Shown: positions 1 through 7,640 of the stretch, piece after piece
Position numbering within the stretch: the stretch's first letter is position 1
Layout: the number at the start of each line of letters is the position of its first letter
Assembly (NCBI GenBank): GCA_030151725.1
Contig: JASLDD010000084.1
Location: 1-18,330, forward strand
From: Solirubrobacteraceae bacterium
GTDB lineage: Bacteria > Actinomycetota > Thermoleophilia > Solirubrobacterales > Solirubrobacteraceae
Direction of reading: 5' to 3'
DNA length: 18,330 nt
Position numbers and translations under genes: made by a program
Notes under the pieces: generated by a model
What the model saw: only the letters and a program-made list of their open reading frames with translations
Told to the model about the DNA's origin: nothing
Database searches by the model: none

Positions 1-464
1 CGGAAGCGCTCGGGAGCTGCATCCCAGACGCTTGCGCGCTCGAAGAAGTCGAAGGTCCGAACGCGATTGGCGACGGCCTGGACGGTCTGTGGGCTCAAGG
101 CCTCGACGGCGCCGACGACGGTGTCGATTTTGGTGCGCCCATCGTTGATGCGGTTGGCCAGGCGAAGCACGGCGATGATGAGGGCGACGTCGGACTCGAC
201 GGCCGAGACGACGTCAGCAGTGGCGACGTGGTCCTTGGAGATCACCATCAGGAGGCGATCGCGTGACTCGGCGAGGGCGGGGAATGCCTCGAGTGCTTCG
301 AAGGCCATCGTCAGCCTGCGTCCGTGGCCCTCGTTCTGGTGGCGCTCGCCGGACGGCTGGGCAGGAGCGCTCGTGCGCGCGACGGCTTGGGCCGTGCGGC
401 GCCCTTTGGGCTCTTTGGCCTTGCTCTGAACGTCCAGCTTCTTTGCAGCGGCAGTTGCCTGCAT
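1..464 (-). CDS. HDOD-like signalling protein, N-terminal part (3' end beyond left edge)
   Basis: The minus strand is open from an ATG at 464 to the window edge, giving 154 complete codons. The ATG follows a purine-rich ribosome-binding site (AAGGAAGGGG, 474-483). Residues 1-50 are a low-complexity, charged, Ala/Lys/Arg-rich linker. From about residue 53 the protein reads as a helical repeat (AFEALEAFPALAESRDRLL, then VVSAVESDVALIIAVLRLAN, then a VEALSP segment, then RTFDFFERASVWDAAPERF). This matches my recall of the HDOD fold in actinobacterial signalling proteins, often followed by HD or GGDEF modules; the missing C-terminus would decide this. An internal ATG at 308 (residue 53) falls exactly at the start of the folded part and is an alternative start. 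It lies 106 nt downstream of gltX on the same strand. No HD metal ligands are visible, as expected for HDOD rather than HD-GYP. The reading frame is convincing; the family name is an inference. Confidence 0.72.
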   Translation of the reverse strand, partial: MQATAAAKKLDVQSKAKEPKGRRTAQAVARTSAPAQPSGERHQNEGHGRRLTMAFEALEAFPALAESRDRLLMVISKDHVATADVVSAVESDVALIIAVLRLANRINDGRTKIDTVVGAVEALSPQTVQAVANRVRTFDFFERASVWDAAPERF

Positions 465-520
465 ACCGTCAAACCCCTTCCTTGGGTTCGCCGACCATTG
501 AGGCCGGTGATTCCTAACGA

Positions 521-560
521 TGGGCTCCTATCGGCAGCTACGGACGAATGGTTGAGCCCA
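521..560 (-). other. Possible stem-loop between gltX and the HDOD-like gene
   Basis: TGGGCTC (521-527) and GAGCCCA (554-560) form a perfect 7-bp inverted repeat around a 26-nt loop. It begins about 10 nt after the gltX stop. There is no T-run on the minus strand after it, so it is not a classical rho-independent terminator. It could be a weak terminator, an mRNA-stabilising hairpin or chance. Nothing else recognisable lies in 465-570. Confidence 0.25.
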
Positions 561-570
561 ATCGAAGAAC

Positions 571-1923
571 TCAATGGGGGCTTGCAAGCGCGCTGTCTAT
601 GCGTCGCAGCGACTCGTCACGACCGAGCAGGGCGAGGCTCTCGAAGATGCCAGGCGAGACGGTGGTTCCGGTGAGGGCCACGCGCAGCGGCTGGTAGACC
701 TCGCGCGGTTTGGCGCCGCGGCGCTCGATCACGCCGGCAAGAGCTTCCCCCACCCCGTCCTGGTCAAATGCCGCTGTCTGCTCGAGCGCATCCTTAGCCT
801 CGGCGAGCGATGAGCGGCCGTCCTCTCCAAGCCAACGCTCGCGCGCCTTGGGGTCCTCGGCGGGACCGTCCAGCAGGGGCCCCGCGAGCGGCAGGAAGTC
901 GGCGAGCGTGTGGATCTTCTCCTGGCTGATGCGCGCAGCCGCCTCCAGGCCGCTGCGGCCCGTGAACTCCTCCAGCCGTAGTGTGAGCTCGTCCAGGGGG
1001 AGGTTGCGGATGTAGAGGCCGTTGAGCCACTTGAGCTTGACCTCATCGAAGCGCGCGGGGTTGCGGCTGACTCGCTCGAGGGTGAAGCGCTCGATCAATT
1101 CATCTGTGGAGAGCACCGTTTGATCGTCGCCGGCGCCCCAGCCGAGCAGCGCGAGGTAGTTGCGCACGGCCGCAGGCAGAAAGCCGGCGTCTCGCAGCTC
1201 CTGCACAGAGGCAGCGCCGTGGCGCTTTGAGAGCTTCTTGCCGTCGGGTCCGTGCAGCAGGGGTAGGTGGGCATAGGCCGGCAGCGGGGCGTCGCCACCG
1301 AAGCCGACCGCGCGGGCGGCCTCCAACACGAGCAGTTGCTTGGGGGTATTGGAGAGGTGATCCTCACCACGAACCACATGGGTGATGCCGGCGTCGAGAT
1401 CGTCGATGGCGACGGCGAAGTTGTAGAGCACAGAGCCGTCCGCGCGGGCGATCACAGGGTCGTCGAGATGGACGTGCTCAAAGCGCGTCTCGCCGCGGAT
1501 CACGTCCTGGACGACGGTGGCGCCGTCGTCGGGCACGCGCAGCCGCACGGCGCCGTCGTCCTCGGACTTGCCCCTAAATCCTCGGTCAGCGCCATAGAGG
1601 TCCTTGAACGCTCTGACATCGTCTGCGGTGGCGTTCGAGCGGTAGGCGTGTCCGCCCTCGAGCAAAGCCTTCAGGGCCTCCTGGTGGCGGGCGGAGCGCT
1701 CGGTCTGCAGGATCGGTCCTTCATCCCAGTCGATCTCCAGCCAGCGCAGGGCGTCGAGGATCTGCTCGACGTTCTCGGGTGTTGAGCGCTCGCGGTCGGT
1801 GTCCTCGATGCGCAGCACCATCTGGCCGCCCTCGTGGCGTGCGAGCAGCCAGTTGAACAGGGCTGTGCGCGCACCACCGATGTGGAGCGCGCCGGTGGGC
1901 GATGGCGCAAAGCGAACCCTCAT
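571..1923 (-). CDS. gltX: Glutamyl-tRNA synthetase (class I)
   Basis: Cytoplasmic enzyme that charges tRNA-Glu, and in organisms lacking GlnRS also tRNA-Gln. The 450-residue product starts MRVRFAPSPTGALHIGGART, with the class I HIGH-type signature HIGG at residues 13-16. The KMSKS-type signature KLSKR is at 230-234, and the RGEDHLSNTPKQ segment typical of GluRS is near 185-196. The open frame extends 46 codons upstream to 2061, but those residues lack family similarity and would overlap the divergent nfo gene, so the ATG at 1923 is chosen. No clear Shine-Dalgarno is seen; a TAGCAT element 11 nt upstream suggests a very short or absent leader. The product is slightly shorter than the usual 465-490 residues. 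The cysteine zinc knuckle present in some GluRS (after the HAYR segment at 92-95) is absent. Whether it is discriminating cannot be told without the rest of the genome. Confidence 0.97.
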   Translation of the reverse strand: MRVRFAPSPTGALHIGGARTALFNWLLARHEGGQMVLRIEDTDRERSTPENVEQILDALRWLEIDWDEGPILQTERSARHQEALKALLEGGHAYRSNATADDVRAFKDLYGADRGFRGKSEDDGAVRLRVPDDGATVVQDVIRGETRFEHVHLDDPVIARADGSVLYNFAVAIDDLDAGITHVVRGEDHLSNTPKQLLVLEAARAVGFGGDAPLPAYAHLPLLHGPDGKKLSKRHGAASVQELRDAGFLPAAVRNYLALLGWGAGDDQTVLSTDELIERFTLERVSRNPARFDEVKLKWLNGLYIRNLPLDELTLRLEEFTGRSGLEAAARISQEKIHTLADFLPLAGPLLDGPAEDPKARERWLGEDGRSSLAEAKDALEQTAAFDQDGVGEALAGVIERRGAKPREVYQPLRVALTGTTVSPGIFESLALLGRDESLRRIDSALASPH

Positions 1924-1934
1924 AGGATGGCCGC

Positions 1935-1940
1935 ATGCTA
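1935..1940 (-). promoter_or_regulatory. Candidate -10 element for gltX (TAGCAT)
   Basis: TAGCAT, with the conserved TAnnnT pattern, ends 11 nt before the gltX ATG in the 43-nt gap between divergent gltX and nfo. No convincing -35 hexamer stands at 16-18 nt. The same nine-base string CTAGCATGC lies just before the dnaE start. The spacing predicts a leader of only a few nucleotides, which fits the absence of a Shine-Dalgarno. Inference from pattern only. Confidence 0.3.
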
Positions 1941-1966
1941 GTCGCAGCGCAGCTCCCGCACAGATC

Positions 1967-2863
1967 ATGCTGATCGGAGCCCACGTCTCGCCCGCGGGCG
2001 GGCTCCCCAAGGCGATCGAGCGGGGCGTCGAGCGAGGCTGCCGCTCCATCCAGATCTTCAATCAATCACCGCGCATGTGGAAGGCCTCGGCGTATCGCGA
2101 CGAGGACGTTGCGGCGTTCAGGGAGGCAATGCAGGAGAGCCCAATCGACGCCGTGCTGATCCATGCCGTCTATCTCCTGAACTGCGCCAGCGACGACGCC
2201 GACATTCGCGCCAAATCGCTCGCATCGCTCACAAACTCGCTCCGAGTGGGCGCCGCGATCGGAGCGAGTGCCGTGGTCTTGCATCCGGGTTCGGCCAAGA
2301 CAGGGCACGTTGGCGAGGCGATTGCCCGTGCTGGAGCGAGCATCCGCGAGGCGCTCGCCGACAGCGAGGATTGCCGGCTACACCTAGAGAACACGGCTGG
2401 CGCGGGCGGCACGCTGGGACGCTCGATCGACGAGCTTGCTCAGCTGATAGAAGCAGCGGGCGGCGATCAGCGCCTAGGCCTGTGCCTGGACTCCTGCCAC
2501 CTCTTCGCCTCTGGCTATGACATCCGCACAACTACCGGAATGGATGCCACAGTTGCGGAGATCAAGGAGAAGATCGGCCTGGATCGCTTGGGCTCGCTGC
2601 ACCTCAACGACTCCCAAACGTCACTGGGCTCCAACCGCGATCGCCATGCCGACATCGGTGAGGGCGAGCTCGGTGAGAAGGGCTGCGCGGCGTTTCTCTC
2701 TGCACCCCAATTCGAGGGGCTGGCATGCGCCCTTGAGACTCCCGGCCCCGACCGCAAGGGCGCCACGGCCGAGGAAGTTGGCTTCGCGGTGAAGCTACGC
2801 GAGCGTGGAATCAAGCAGCGCGCGAAAGCCAACGCGAAGAAAGCGAGCGCCAAGCAGCGATAG
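1967..2863 (+). CDS. nfo: Endonuclease IV (AP endonuclease)
   Basis: Base-excision-repair enzyme that cleaves 5' to abasic sites and removes 3'-blocking groups; trinuclear-zinc TIM barrel. The 298-residue product carries all nine expected metal ligands: H66, H106 (LHPG), E141 (LEN), D175 and H178 (CLDSCH), H212 (LHLND), D225 and H227 (DRH), and E257 (LETP). Their spacing agrees with E. coli Nfo to within one residue. The frame is open upstream to 1799, but the barrel begins at MLIGAHVSPAGG, so the ATG at 1967 is taken. There is no obvious Shine-Dalgarno. The last 15 residues are Lys/Ala-rich, a likely disordered, perhaps DNA-contacting, tail. It diverges from gltX (43 nt apart) and converges on dnaE (3 nt between stops). 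It is the only protein gene on the plus strand in this window. Confidence 0.97.
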   Translation: MLIGAHVSPAGGLPKAIERGVERGCRSIQIFNQSPRMWKASAYRDEDVAAFREAMQESPIDAVLIHAVYLLNCASDDADIRAKSLASLTNSLRVGAAIGASAVVLHPGSAKTGHVGEAIARAGASIREALADSEDCRLHLENTAGAGGTLGRSIDELAQLIEAAGGDQRLGLCLDSCHLFASGYDIRTTTGMDATVAEIKEKIGLDRLGSLHLNDSQTSLGSNRDRHADIGEGELGEKGCAAFLSAPQFEGLACALETPGPDRKGATAEEVGFAVKLRERGIKQRAKANAKKASAKQR

Positions 2864-2866
2864 ACG

Positions 2867-5800
2867 CTAAGCCGTAGCGCTCGCCGCGGGCGCGATTGGC
2901 GCGAGCGCGTGTTCCAACTCAGCCAGCAGCGTCGGTGTGTGCTGCACGCGGTACTGCTCACCGAGGCGGAAGCGGCGGGTTCCGCTGCTGGTCTGGATGT
3001 CCAGCAGCACCTCAGCCGGGCCGGGGAAGTCCTCGATCGCCTGCCTGAGCTCGTCAAACGCGCTGGGCGAGAGCTCGGCGGCGTCCACGCTCAGGAGCAC
3101 CGGCCGGGCCTTGGCCGTTGCGGCGGCGCTTGCCGCGCGCGCCTGGGCGCTGGCACGCTCGATCTCCTCCTGCGTGGGTGCGAAGCGCTCCACGCTCTGC
3201 ACCACCAAGCAGGTCTTGCCCGCTTCCTTGTGGTCCACGCGGCCCTTCACCAGGACGACCTCATCGACGCCCAGCGACCCTTCGTGTTCGGCCAGCGCCT
3301 TGCCGAACACCAGGATCTCCACTGCTCCCGCAAGATCGTCGAGCGTGGCGAACATCATGTGATCGCCGCTGCGCGTGCGGATCTTCTTGGCCTCCGTGAT
3401 GATCCCGCCGACCGTCACCCAGTCCTTGTCGCGGCGGTCCCCAAGCGCTGAGATCGGACAGTCGACCTTGGCGCGCAAAGCGTCGCGCAGCGGCTTCAGG
3501 GGGTGGGCTGAGACGAACAGGCCGATCGCTTCCTTCTCGTTCGCAAGCAGCTCCGGCTGGTCGAACTCCTCGCCCGGGATCATCGGGTGGACCGGCCGGC
3601 CGAGGCCGAGCATCGCCGGTGACTGCGGTGCGCCATCGGCGGGGGCCGGTGCGTCGTCTTGAAGATCGAAGATCGAGCCCTGCCCGATCAGCGCGTCCTG
3701 CTGGAGCTTCTGCCCGGCCGCCTGCGCCTGCTCGAGCACCGACAGCATCCCCTTGCGGCTCGCGCCTGTGGAGCCGAGCGCGCCGCACTTGATCAAAGCC
3801 TCGATCGCCTTCTTGTTGACCGTGCGGCTGTCCACCCGCTCGCAGAAGTCCCAGATCGATGAGAACTCGCCGCCCTCTGTGCGCGCTCGCTTGATCGCCT
3901 CCACAGCCTGAAAGCCCACGCCCTTGACCGCATCCAGGCCAAAGCGGATGTTGCCCTCCACGACCGTGAACTCGTGGTCTGAGAGATTCACGTCCGGGGG
4001 CAGGATCTCGATCCCCATCTCCTCGCAGCGGGCCACAAAGAACGGCACCTTGTCCTTGGTGGACATCACCGAGGAGATCAGCGCGGCCATGTACTCGGCG
4101 GGGTAGTTGGCCTTCAGCCATGCCGTGCGGTAGGCGATCAGGGCGTAGCAGGCGGCGTGGCTCTTGTTGAAGGAGTAGTCGGCTGACTTTTCGTTGGTCT
4201 GCCACAGCGACTCGATTACCTCTGCCCGGGTGCCCGACGCGCGGCAGCCCTCCACGAACTCAGGCTTCAGGGCGGCCATCGCGGCGCGGTTCTTCTTGCC
4301 GATCGCCTTGCGCAGATCGTCTGCCTTGGCGCCCGAGAAGCCTGCCAGCTCCTTGGAGATCTGCATCGCCTGCTCCTGGTAGAGGATCACCCCCATCGAG
4401 GACTCCAGGATCTCGCGCAGGCGCTCGTCCTGGTAGGAGATCGCCTGCGGGTTGCGCTTGCCCTTGGCATAAGCCGGAATCTGGTCCATGGCGCCCGGGC
4501 GATAGAGGGCCACGAGCGCCACCAGGTCGTTGAATTCGTCCGGGCACACCTTCTTGAGCGCCTCGCGCATGCCCTCCGACTCGAACTGGAACACCCCTGT
4601 GGAGTCGCCGCGGGCGAGCATCTCATACGTCAGCTGGTCATCCAAAGGCAGCGTCGTCATGTCCGGACGCGCATCCGCCGCGCCGCCGTTCGAGCGCTCG
4701 ATGATGTCCAGCGCGTCCTCGATCACGTCGAGGTTTCGAAGGCCCAGGAAGTCCATCTTGAGGATGCCGATTTCCTCGATTGGCTTCATCGAGAACTGCG
4801 TCACCGTGCGGAACACCTTCTCGCCGTTCTCATCGGTGCCCGCGTCGGCCAGCTGCAGCGGCACGATGTCCGTCAGCGGGCGGTCCGCGATCACGACCGC
4901 GGCTGCGTGGATGGAGGAGTTGCGCACGATCCCCTCGAGGCCCTGTGCCACGTCGATGATGGCCTTGGCCGTGGGGTCTTCATCACATGCCTTGCGCAGC
5001 GGCTGCCCCGACTTCATGCAGTCCTCAAACGAGGGGGAGCGGCCCATGATCGGGTCGGGGATCAGCTTGGCGAGGCGGTCGCCGGCGCCGTAGTCATAGC
5101 CCAGCACCCGCGCCGCATCGCGGGTGGCCGCGCGCGGAAACATCTTGCCGAACGTCACGATCTGGGCGACCGACTCGCGCCCGTACTTCTCAGTCACGTA
5201 TCGCATCACGCGCTCGCGCCCGCGCACCGAGAAGTCGATGTCGATGTCTGGCATCGACACACGCTCGGGGTTCAAGAAGCGCTCGAACAGCAGGTCGTAG
5301 CTCAGCGGGTCCACGTCGGTGATGGCCAGGCAGTACGACACGATCGAGCCCGCCGCCGAGCCACGCCCGGGTCCCACCGCAATGCCGTTCTCCTTTGCGT
5401 ACTTGACGAAGTCCCACACGATCAAGAAGTACGCGTTGAAGCCCATGCGGTCGATCACGTCGAGCTCCGTCTCCATGCGCTCCATCGCCGCCGCCGGCGG
5501 CGGGTCGCCGTAGCGCAGCCGCAGGCCCTCCAGCACCCGCGCGCGCAGATACTCGCGCTCGCTGGTCCCGTCGGGGGTCTGGAAGCTGGGGATCAGCTGC
5601 TTGCCGAGCTCGATCTCCACCGAGCAGCGCTCTGCGATCTCGAGCGTGCTCGCGATCGCCTCCGGCCACTCGGCAAACGCGTCGATCATTTCCTGGCTGT
5701 CGCGCAGGTAGAACTCGTTCGTGTCGAACGTAAGCTTGGGCTGGGCGATCGTGCTCTTGGTCTGAACGCACAACAGTGCCGTATGGTGTTCGTAGTCCTG

Positions 5801-6442
5801 GCGGCGCAGGTAGTGCACGTCGCCCGTTCCCACCAGGGAGCCGCCGACTTCGCGCGCGATCCGCACGATGCCCTCGTTGCACTTGTCCTGCGGCGCAAGG
5901 CCATTCTTCTGGACCTCGAAGTACACGTTCTCGGCGCCAAACACCCGCAGCAGGTCGTCCGCGTGCGCCCGGGCCTCCTGTGGACGGTCGTCCAGCAAGC
6001 GCTGGCAGAAGCGCGACGCCAGGCAGCCGGTGAGCGCGATCACACCCTCCGAGTGGGCCTCCACCTGGGCGAGGTCCACGGTCGGCTTGCCGCGGTTCAG
6101 CCCCTCCAGGAAGCCGGCCGAGGAGAGCTTTACGAGGTTGCGATAGCCGGCATCGCTGGAGGCCAGCAGCGTGAGGTGGTTGCGCTCGACTCGCGTCCCC
6201 GAGGAGCTGGCAGTGTGGTCGTCGACGAAGTAGATCTCACAACCGATGATCGGCTTTACATCGTGGGCCTTGCACGCCTTGTACATCTCCACAGCGCCGT
6301 TCATCACGCCGTGATCTGTGAGCCCCAGGGCCGGCTGGCCGAACTCGGCCGCCCGCTTTGCAAGGGCCTCGATCTTGCAGGCACCGTCGAGCAGCGAGTA
6401 CTCGGAATGGACGTGCAGGTGGGCGCAGGAAGAGGTGCTCAC
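2867..6442 (-). CDS. dnaE: DNA polymerase III alpha subunit (replicative polymerase)
   Basis: Catalytic subunit of the chromosomal replicase, 1191 residues, normal for DnaE. The N-terminal PHP domain (about 7-210) keeps its metal residues, with H10 and H12 in HLHVHSEYS, D43-H44 in LTDHG and E69. This suggests an active metal-dependent proofreading nuclease, as known for mycobacterial DnaE1. The polymerase active site has the acidic cluster PDIDIDF (398-404) and the third aspartate D564 in KMDFLGL. A beta-clamp binding motif of QxxhF type is at 921-925 (QGSIF). The OB fold follows at about 1008-1090 (VTVGGIITEAKKIRTRSG). The GTG at 6442 directly precedes the conserved AHLHVHSEYS start. No Shine-Dalgarno is visible. 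The start overlaps the stop of a 13-codon frame bridging from the upstream coiled-coil gene. The stop lies 3 nt from the convergent nfo stop, so any terminator must lie inside nfo. Confidence 0.98.
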   Translation of the reverse strand: MSTSSCAHLHVHSEYSLLDGACKIEALAKRAAEFGQPALGLTDHGVMNGAVEMYKACKAHDVKPIIGCEIYFVDDHTASSSGTRVERNHLTLLASSDAGYRNLVKLSSAGFLEGLNRGKPTVDLAQVEAHSEGVIALTGCLASRFCQRLLDDRPQEARAHADDLLRVFGAENVYFEVQKNGLAPQDKCNEGIVRIAREVGGSLVGTGDVHYLRRQDYEHHTALLCVQTKSTIAQPKLTFDTNEFYLRDSQEMIDAFAEWPEAIASTLEIAERCSVEIELGKQLIPSFQTPDGTSEREYLRARVLEGLRLRYGDPPPAAAMERMETELDVIDRMGFNAYFLIVWDFVKYAKENGIAVGPGRGSAAGSIVSYCLAITDVDPLSYDLLFERFLNPERVSMPDIDIDFSVRGRERVMRYVTEKYGRESVAQIVTFGKMFPRAATRDAARVLGYDYGAGDRLAKLIPDPIMGRSPSFEDCMKSGQPLRKACDEDPTAKAIIDVAQGLEGIVRNSSIHAAAVVIADRPLTDIVPLQLADAGTDENGEKVFRTVTQFSMKPIEEIGILKMDFLGLRNLDVIEDALDIIERSNGGAADARPDMTTLPLDDQLTYEMLARGDSTGVFQFESEGMREALKKVCPDEFNDLVALVALYRPGAMDQIPAYAKGKRNPQAISYQDERLREILESSMGVILYQEQAMQISKELAGFSGAKADDLRKAIGKKNRAAMAALKPEFVEGCRASGTRAEVIESLWQTNEKSADYSFNKSHAACYALIAYRTAWLKANYPAEYMAALISSVMSTKDKVPFFVARCEEMGIEILPPDVNLSDHEFTVVEGNIRFGLDAVKGVGFQAVEAIKRARTEGGEFSSIWDFCERVDSRTVNKKAIEALIKCGALGSTGASRKGMLSVLEQAQAAGQKLQQDALIGQGSIFDLQDDAPAPADGAPQSPAMLGLGRPVHPMIPGEEFDQPELLANEKEAIGLFVSAHPLKPLRDALRAKVDCPISALGDRRDKDWVTVGGIITEAKKIRTRSGDHMMFATLDDLAGAVEILVFGKALAEHEGSLGVDEVVLVKGRVDHKEAGKTCLVVQSVERFAPTQEEIERASAQARAASAAATAKARPVLLSVDAAELSPSAFDELRQAIEDFPGPAEVLLDIQTSSGTRRFRLGEQYRVQHTPTLLAELEHALAPIAPAASATA

Positions 6443-6480
6443 GTGGACTGCATGCTAGGCATCGGAGCGGAGCGATTCAT
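6439..6480 (-). CDS. Bridging mini-ORF, 13 codons, between coiled-coil gene and dnaE
   Basis: An ATG at 6480 overlaps the upstream stop as ATGA. It opens a 13-codon frame (MNRSAPMPSMQST) whose TGA overlaps the dnaE GTG start as GTGA. No Shine-Dalgarno is needed if ribosomes re-initiate. It is too short to score for coding bias and could be chance. It is listed because two other gaps in this window have the same architecture. The two longer peptides share HAGAGR; this one does not. Confidence 0.22.
   Translation of the reverse strand: MNRSAPMPSMQST
6452..6457 (-). promoter_or_regulatory. Candidate -10 element for dnaE (TAGCAT)
   Basis: TAGCAT ends 9 nt before the dnaE GTG and sits in the same CTAGCATGC string found upstream of gltX. 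If used, it would give an internal dnaE promoter with a nearly leaderless transcript, consistent with the missing Shine-Dalgarno. No good -35 was found. Confidence 0.22.
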
Positions 6481-7508
6481 CGATTGCGCCGCTGTTTGCG
6501 TCGAAGTCTCACGCGCCCAATCAGCGACAGGCTGTGCTTGTGCGTGGGACGAATCACAGGCGGAGGGGTCGACGTCAGATCGGGCGCCAGATCGGTCGGG
6601 GCGGGGGCTTCGGCGAGAGGTGCGGGCATCGCCGGCGGGGAGCCGGCCAGCGACTCCACGGGTCCCTCGCCTGCGGCCTCGTCAGGGACGGCCTCGGCGC
6701 GAGCGCGCAAGCGCTCGACGGCCGCCGCCAGGGCATCGGCCATCTCGGCACCGGAAGGCGTGGGCGTGACGGTCTGCGAGCGTGCTTCGGCGGCAACGGC
6801 ACTGCTCAGGCGATCGACGATGCCCTTCATCTCCCCCACCAGTCCCTCCATGCGGCTGTGCCCCTGGCGCATCGACTCGAGCAGCGCCTCCGAGCGCTCG
6901 CGTGCCTCGCGCTCGTGGGCCAGTCCCTGCTGCATCTCACCGGCGCGGCCCTCTAGCTCGTCGAGGCGCGTCTGCAGATCGTCCTCAGCCCTGCGCACAG
7001 CCTCGCGCTCGGCAGCAGCGGCCTGCTCGGCCTCTGCCAGCTGGCGCTGCAAGCGCTCGAGACGCTCTGACAGCTCGCGGGCGTCCTGCTCGCCGGCGCT
7101 CAGACGTCGTGCCAGTCGCTCGCTCTCGGCGCGCGACTCGCGATCGGAGACGTGTGTCAGGCGATCCTCGGCCTCGACCCGCAGCTGCTGCTCGGCGTAC
7201 TCGCGCTGCTTGACCCTGCGCAGCTCGTGCTCGCGCTCGAGCGCCGCCGCCTTCTCGATCTCCAGCAGCTCGTTCGTGCGACGCAGGTCCTCCTCCGCGT
7301 CCAGCAGCCGCTCCTGCAGCGTGGCCACATGGCGTTCGAGCGTTTGCACGGTCGCTTCGGCCGCCTCTGCGCGGCGGGTGAGGATCACCTCGCCGCTCTC
7401 CGCTGCGCGGCGGGCGCGACGTTCGGCGAGGAGGTCTGTCTCCGAGCGCCGCTCAGGCCCCCCCGGCCCCCGGCCCGGATCTCCGCTCTCGTGTCCCTCA
7501 GCCATCAT
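6477..7508 (-). CDS. Uncharacterised long coiled-coil protein upstream of dnaE
   Basis: I do not recognise a named family. The 343-residue product starts MMAEGHESGDPG (ATG at 7508, or the next codon at 7505). From about residue 25 to 225 it is almost entirely Glu/Arg/Ala/Leu/Gln heptad sequence (for example ATVQTLERHVATLQERLLDA, then LSERLERLQRQLAEAEQAAA), a long parallel or antiparallel coiled coil. Residues about 225-265 are a helical segment without strong heptads. About 266-318 is a Pro/Ala-rich disordered linker, and the last 15 residues are strongly basic (RVRLRRKQRRNR). There is no signal peptide or membrane span. It precedes dnaE by 34 nt, joined by an overlapping 13-codon frame, so it is likely cotranscribed. 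A scaffold, nucleoid or envelope-associated role is possible, with the basic tail touching nucleic acid or lipid, but nothing here proves it. Confidence 0.8.
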   Translation of the reverse strand: MMAEGHESGDPGRGPGGPERRSETDLLAERRARRAAESGEVILTRRAEAAEATVQTLERHVATLQERLLDAEEDLRRTNELLEIEKAAALEREHELRRVKQREYAEQQLRVEAEDRLTHVSDRESRAESERLARRLSAGEQDARELSERLERLQRQLAEAEQAAAAEREAVRRAEDDLQTRLDELEGRAGEMQQGLAHEREARERSEALLESMRQGHSRMEGLVGEMKGIVDRLSSAVAAEARSQTVTPTPSGAEMADALAAAVERLRARAEAVPDEAAGEGPVESLAGSPPAMPAPLAEAPAPTDLAPDLTSTPPPVIRPTHKHSLSLIGRVRLRRKQRRNR

Positions 7509-7517
7509 CTGGACGCC

Positions 7518-7546
7518 AACTTAAGGGTGCGATCGGACGATGCCCA
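7518..7546 (-). promoter_or_regulatory. Candidate promoter for the coiled-coil/dnaE unit
   Basis: On the minus strand TGGGCA (7541-7546, four of six matches to TTGACA) and TAAGTT (7518-7523, TAnnnT type) are separated by 17 nt. The -10 ends 9 nt before the ATG at 7508. No Shine-Dalgarno precedes that ATG, so a nearly leaderless mRNA is plausible. The rest of 7509-7640 shows no gene. Confidence 0.33.
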
Positions 7547-7613
7547 GAACACCAATAGGGGAGCGGAACAACGCCGAAACGGGTGCGAGCGGAGCGCCGC
7601 GCGGGCAGGCACA

Positions 7614-7630
7614 GGCCTTCCGCGAAGGCC
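7614..7630 (-). terminator. Hairpin closing the phe-arg unit (no U-tract)
   Basis: GGCCTTC and GAAGGCC form a perfect 7-bp stem with a 3-nt loop. It starts 10 nt after the stop of the 60-residue membrane protein gene and precedes the promoter region of the coiled-coil gene. It is well placed as a transcription end or 3'-protecting hairpin. No T-run follows on the minus strand, so termination may be weak or factor-dependent. Confidence 0.45.
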
Positions 7631-7640
7631 GGGTTCCGGC

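Noticed and set aside
465..570. A c-di-GMP or other riboswitch before the HDOD-like gene
   Set aside because: I saw only one simple stem-loop and none of the conserved aptamer sequence of known classes.
1799..1966. nfo starting 56 codons upstream inside gltX
   Set aside because: The conserved barrel begins at MLIGAHVSPAGG, and the upstream residues are antisense to the gltX start.
4907..6769. A 620-codon open frame on the plus strand opposite dnaE
   Set aside because: It is antisense to a certain dnaE in very GC-rich DNA, rich in His, Arg, Val and Ala with no domain, and crosses the gene boundary into the coiled-coil gene. A typical shadow frame.
6358..7524. A 388-codon Ser/Arg-rich plus-strand frame opposite the coiled-coil gene
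   Set aside because: The Ser/Arg composition is the expected mirror of Glu/Arg/Ala/Leu heptad codons on the other strand.
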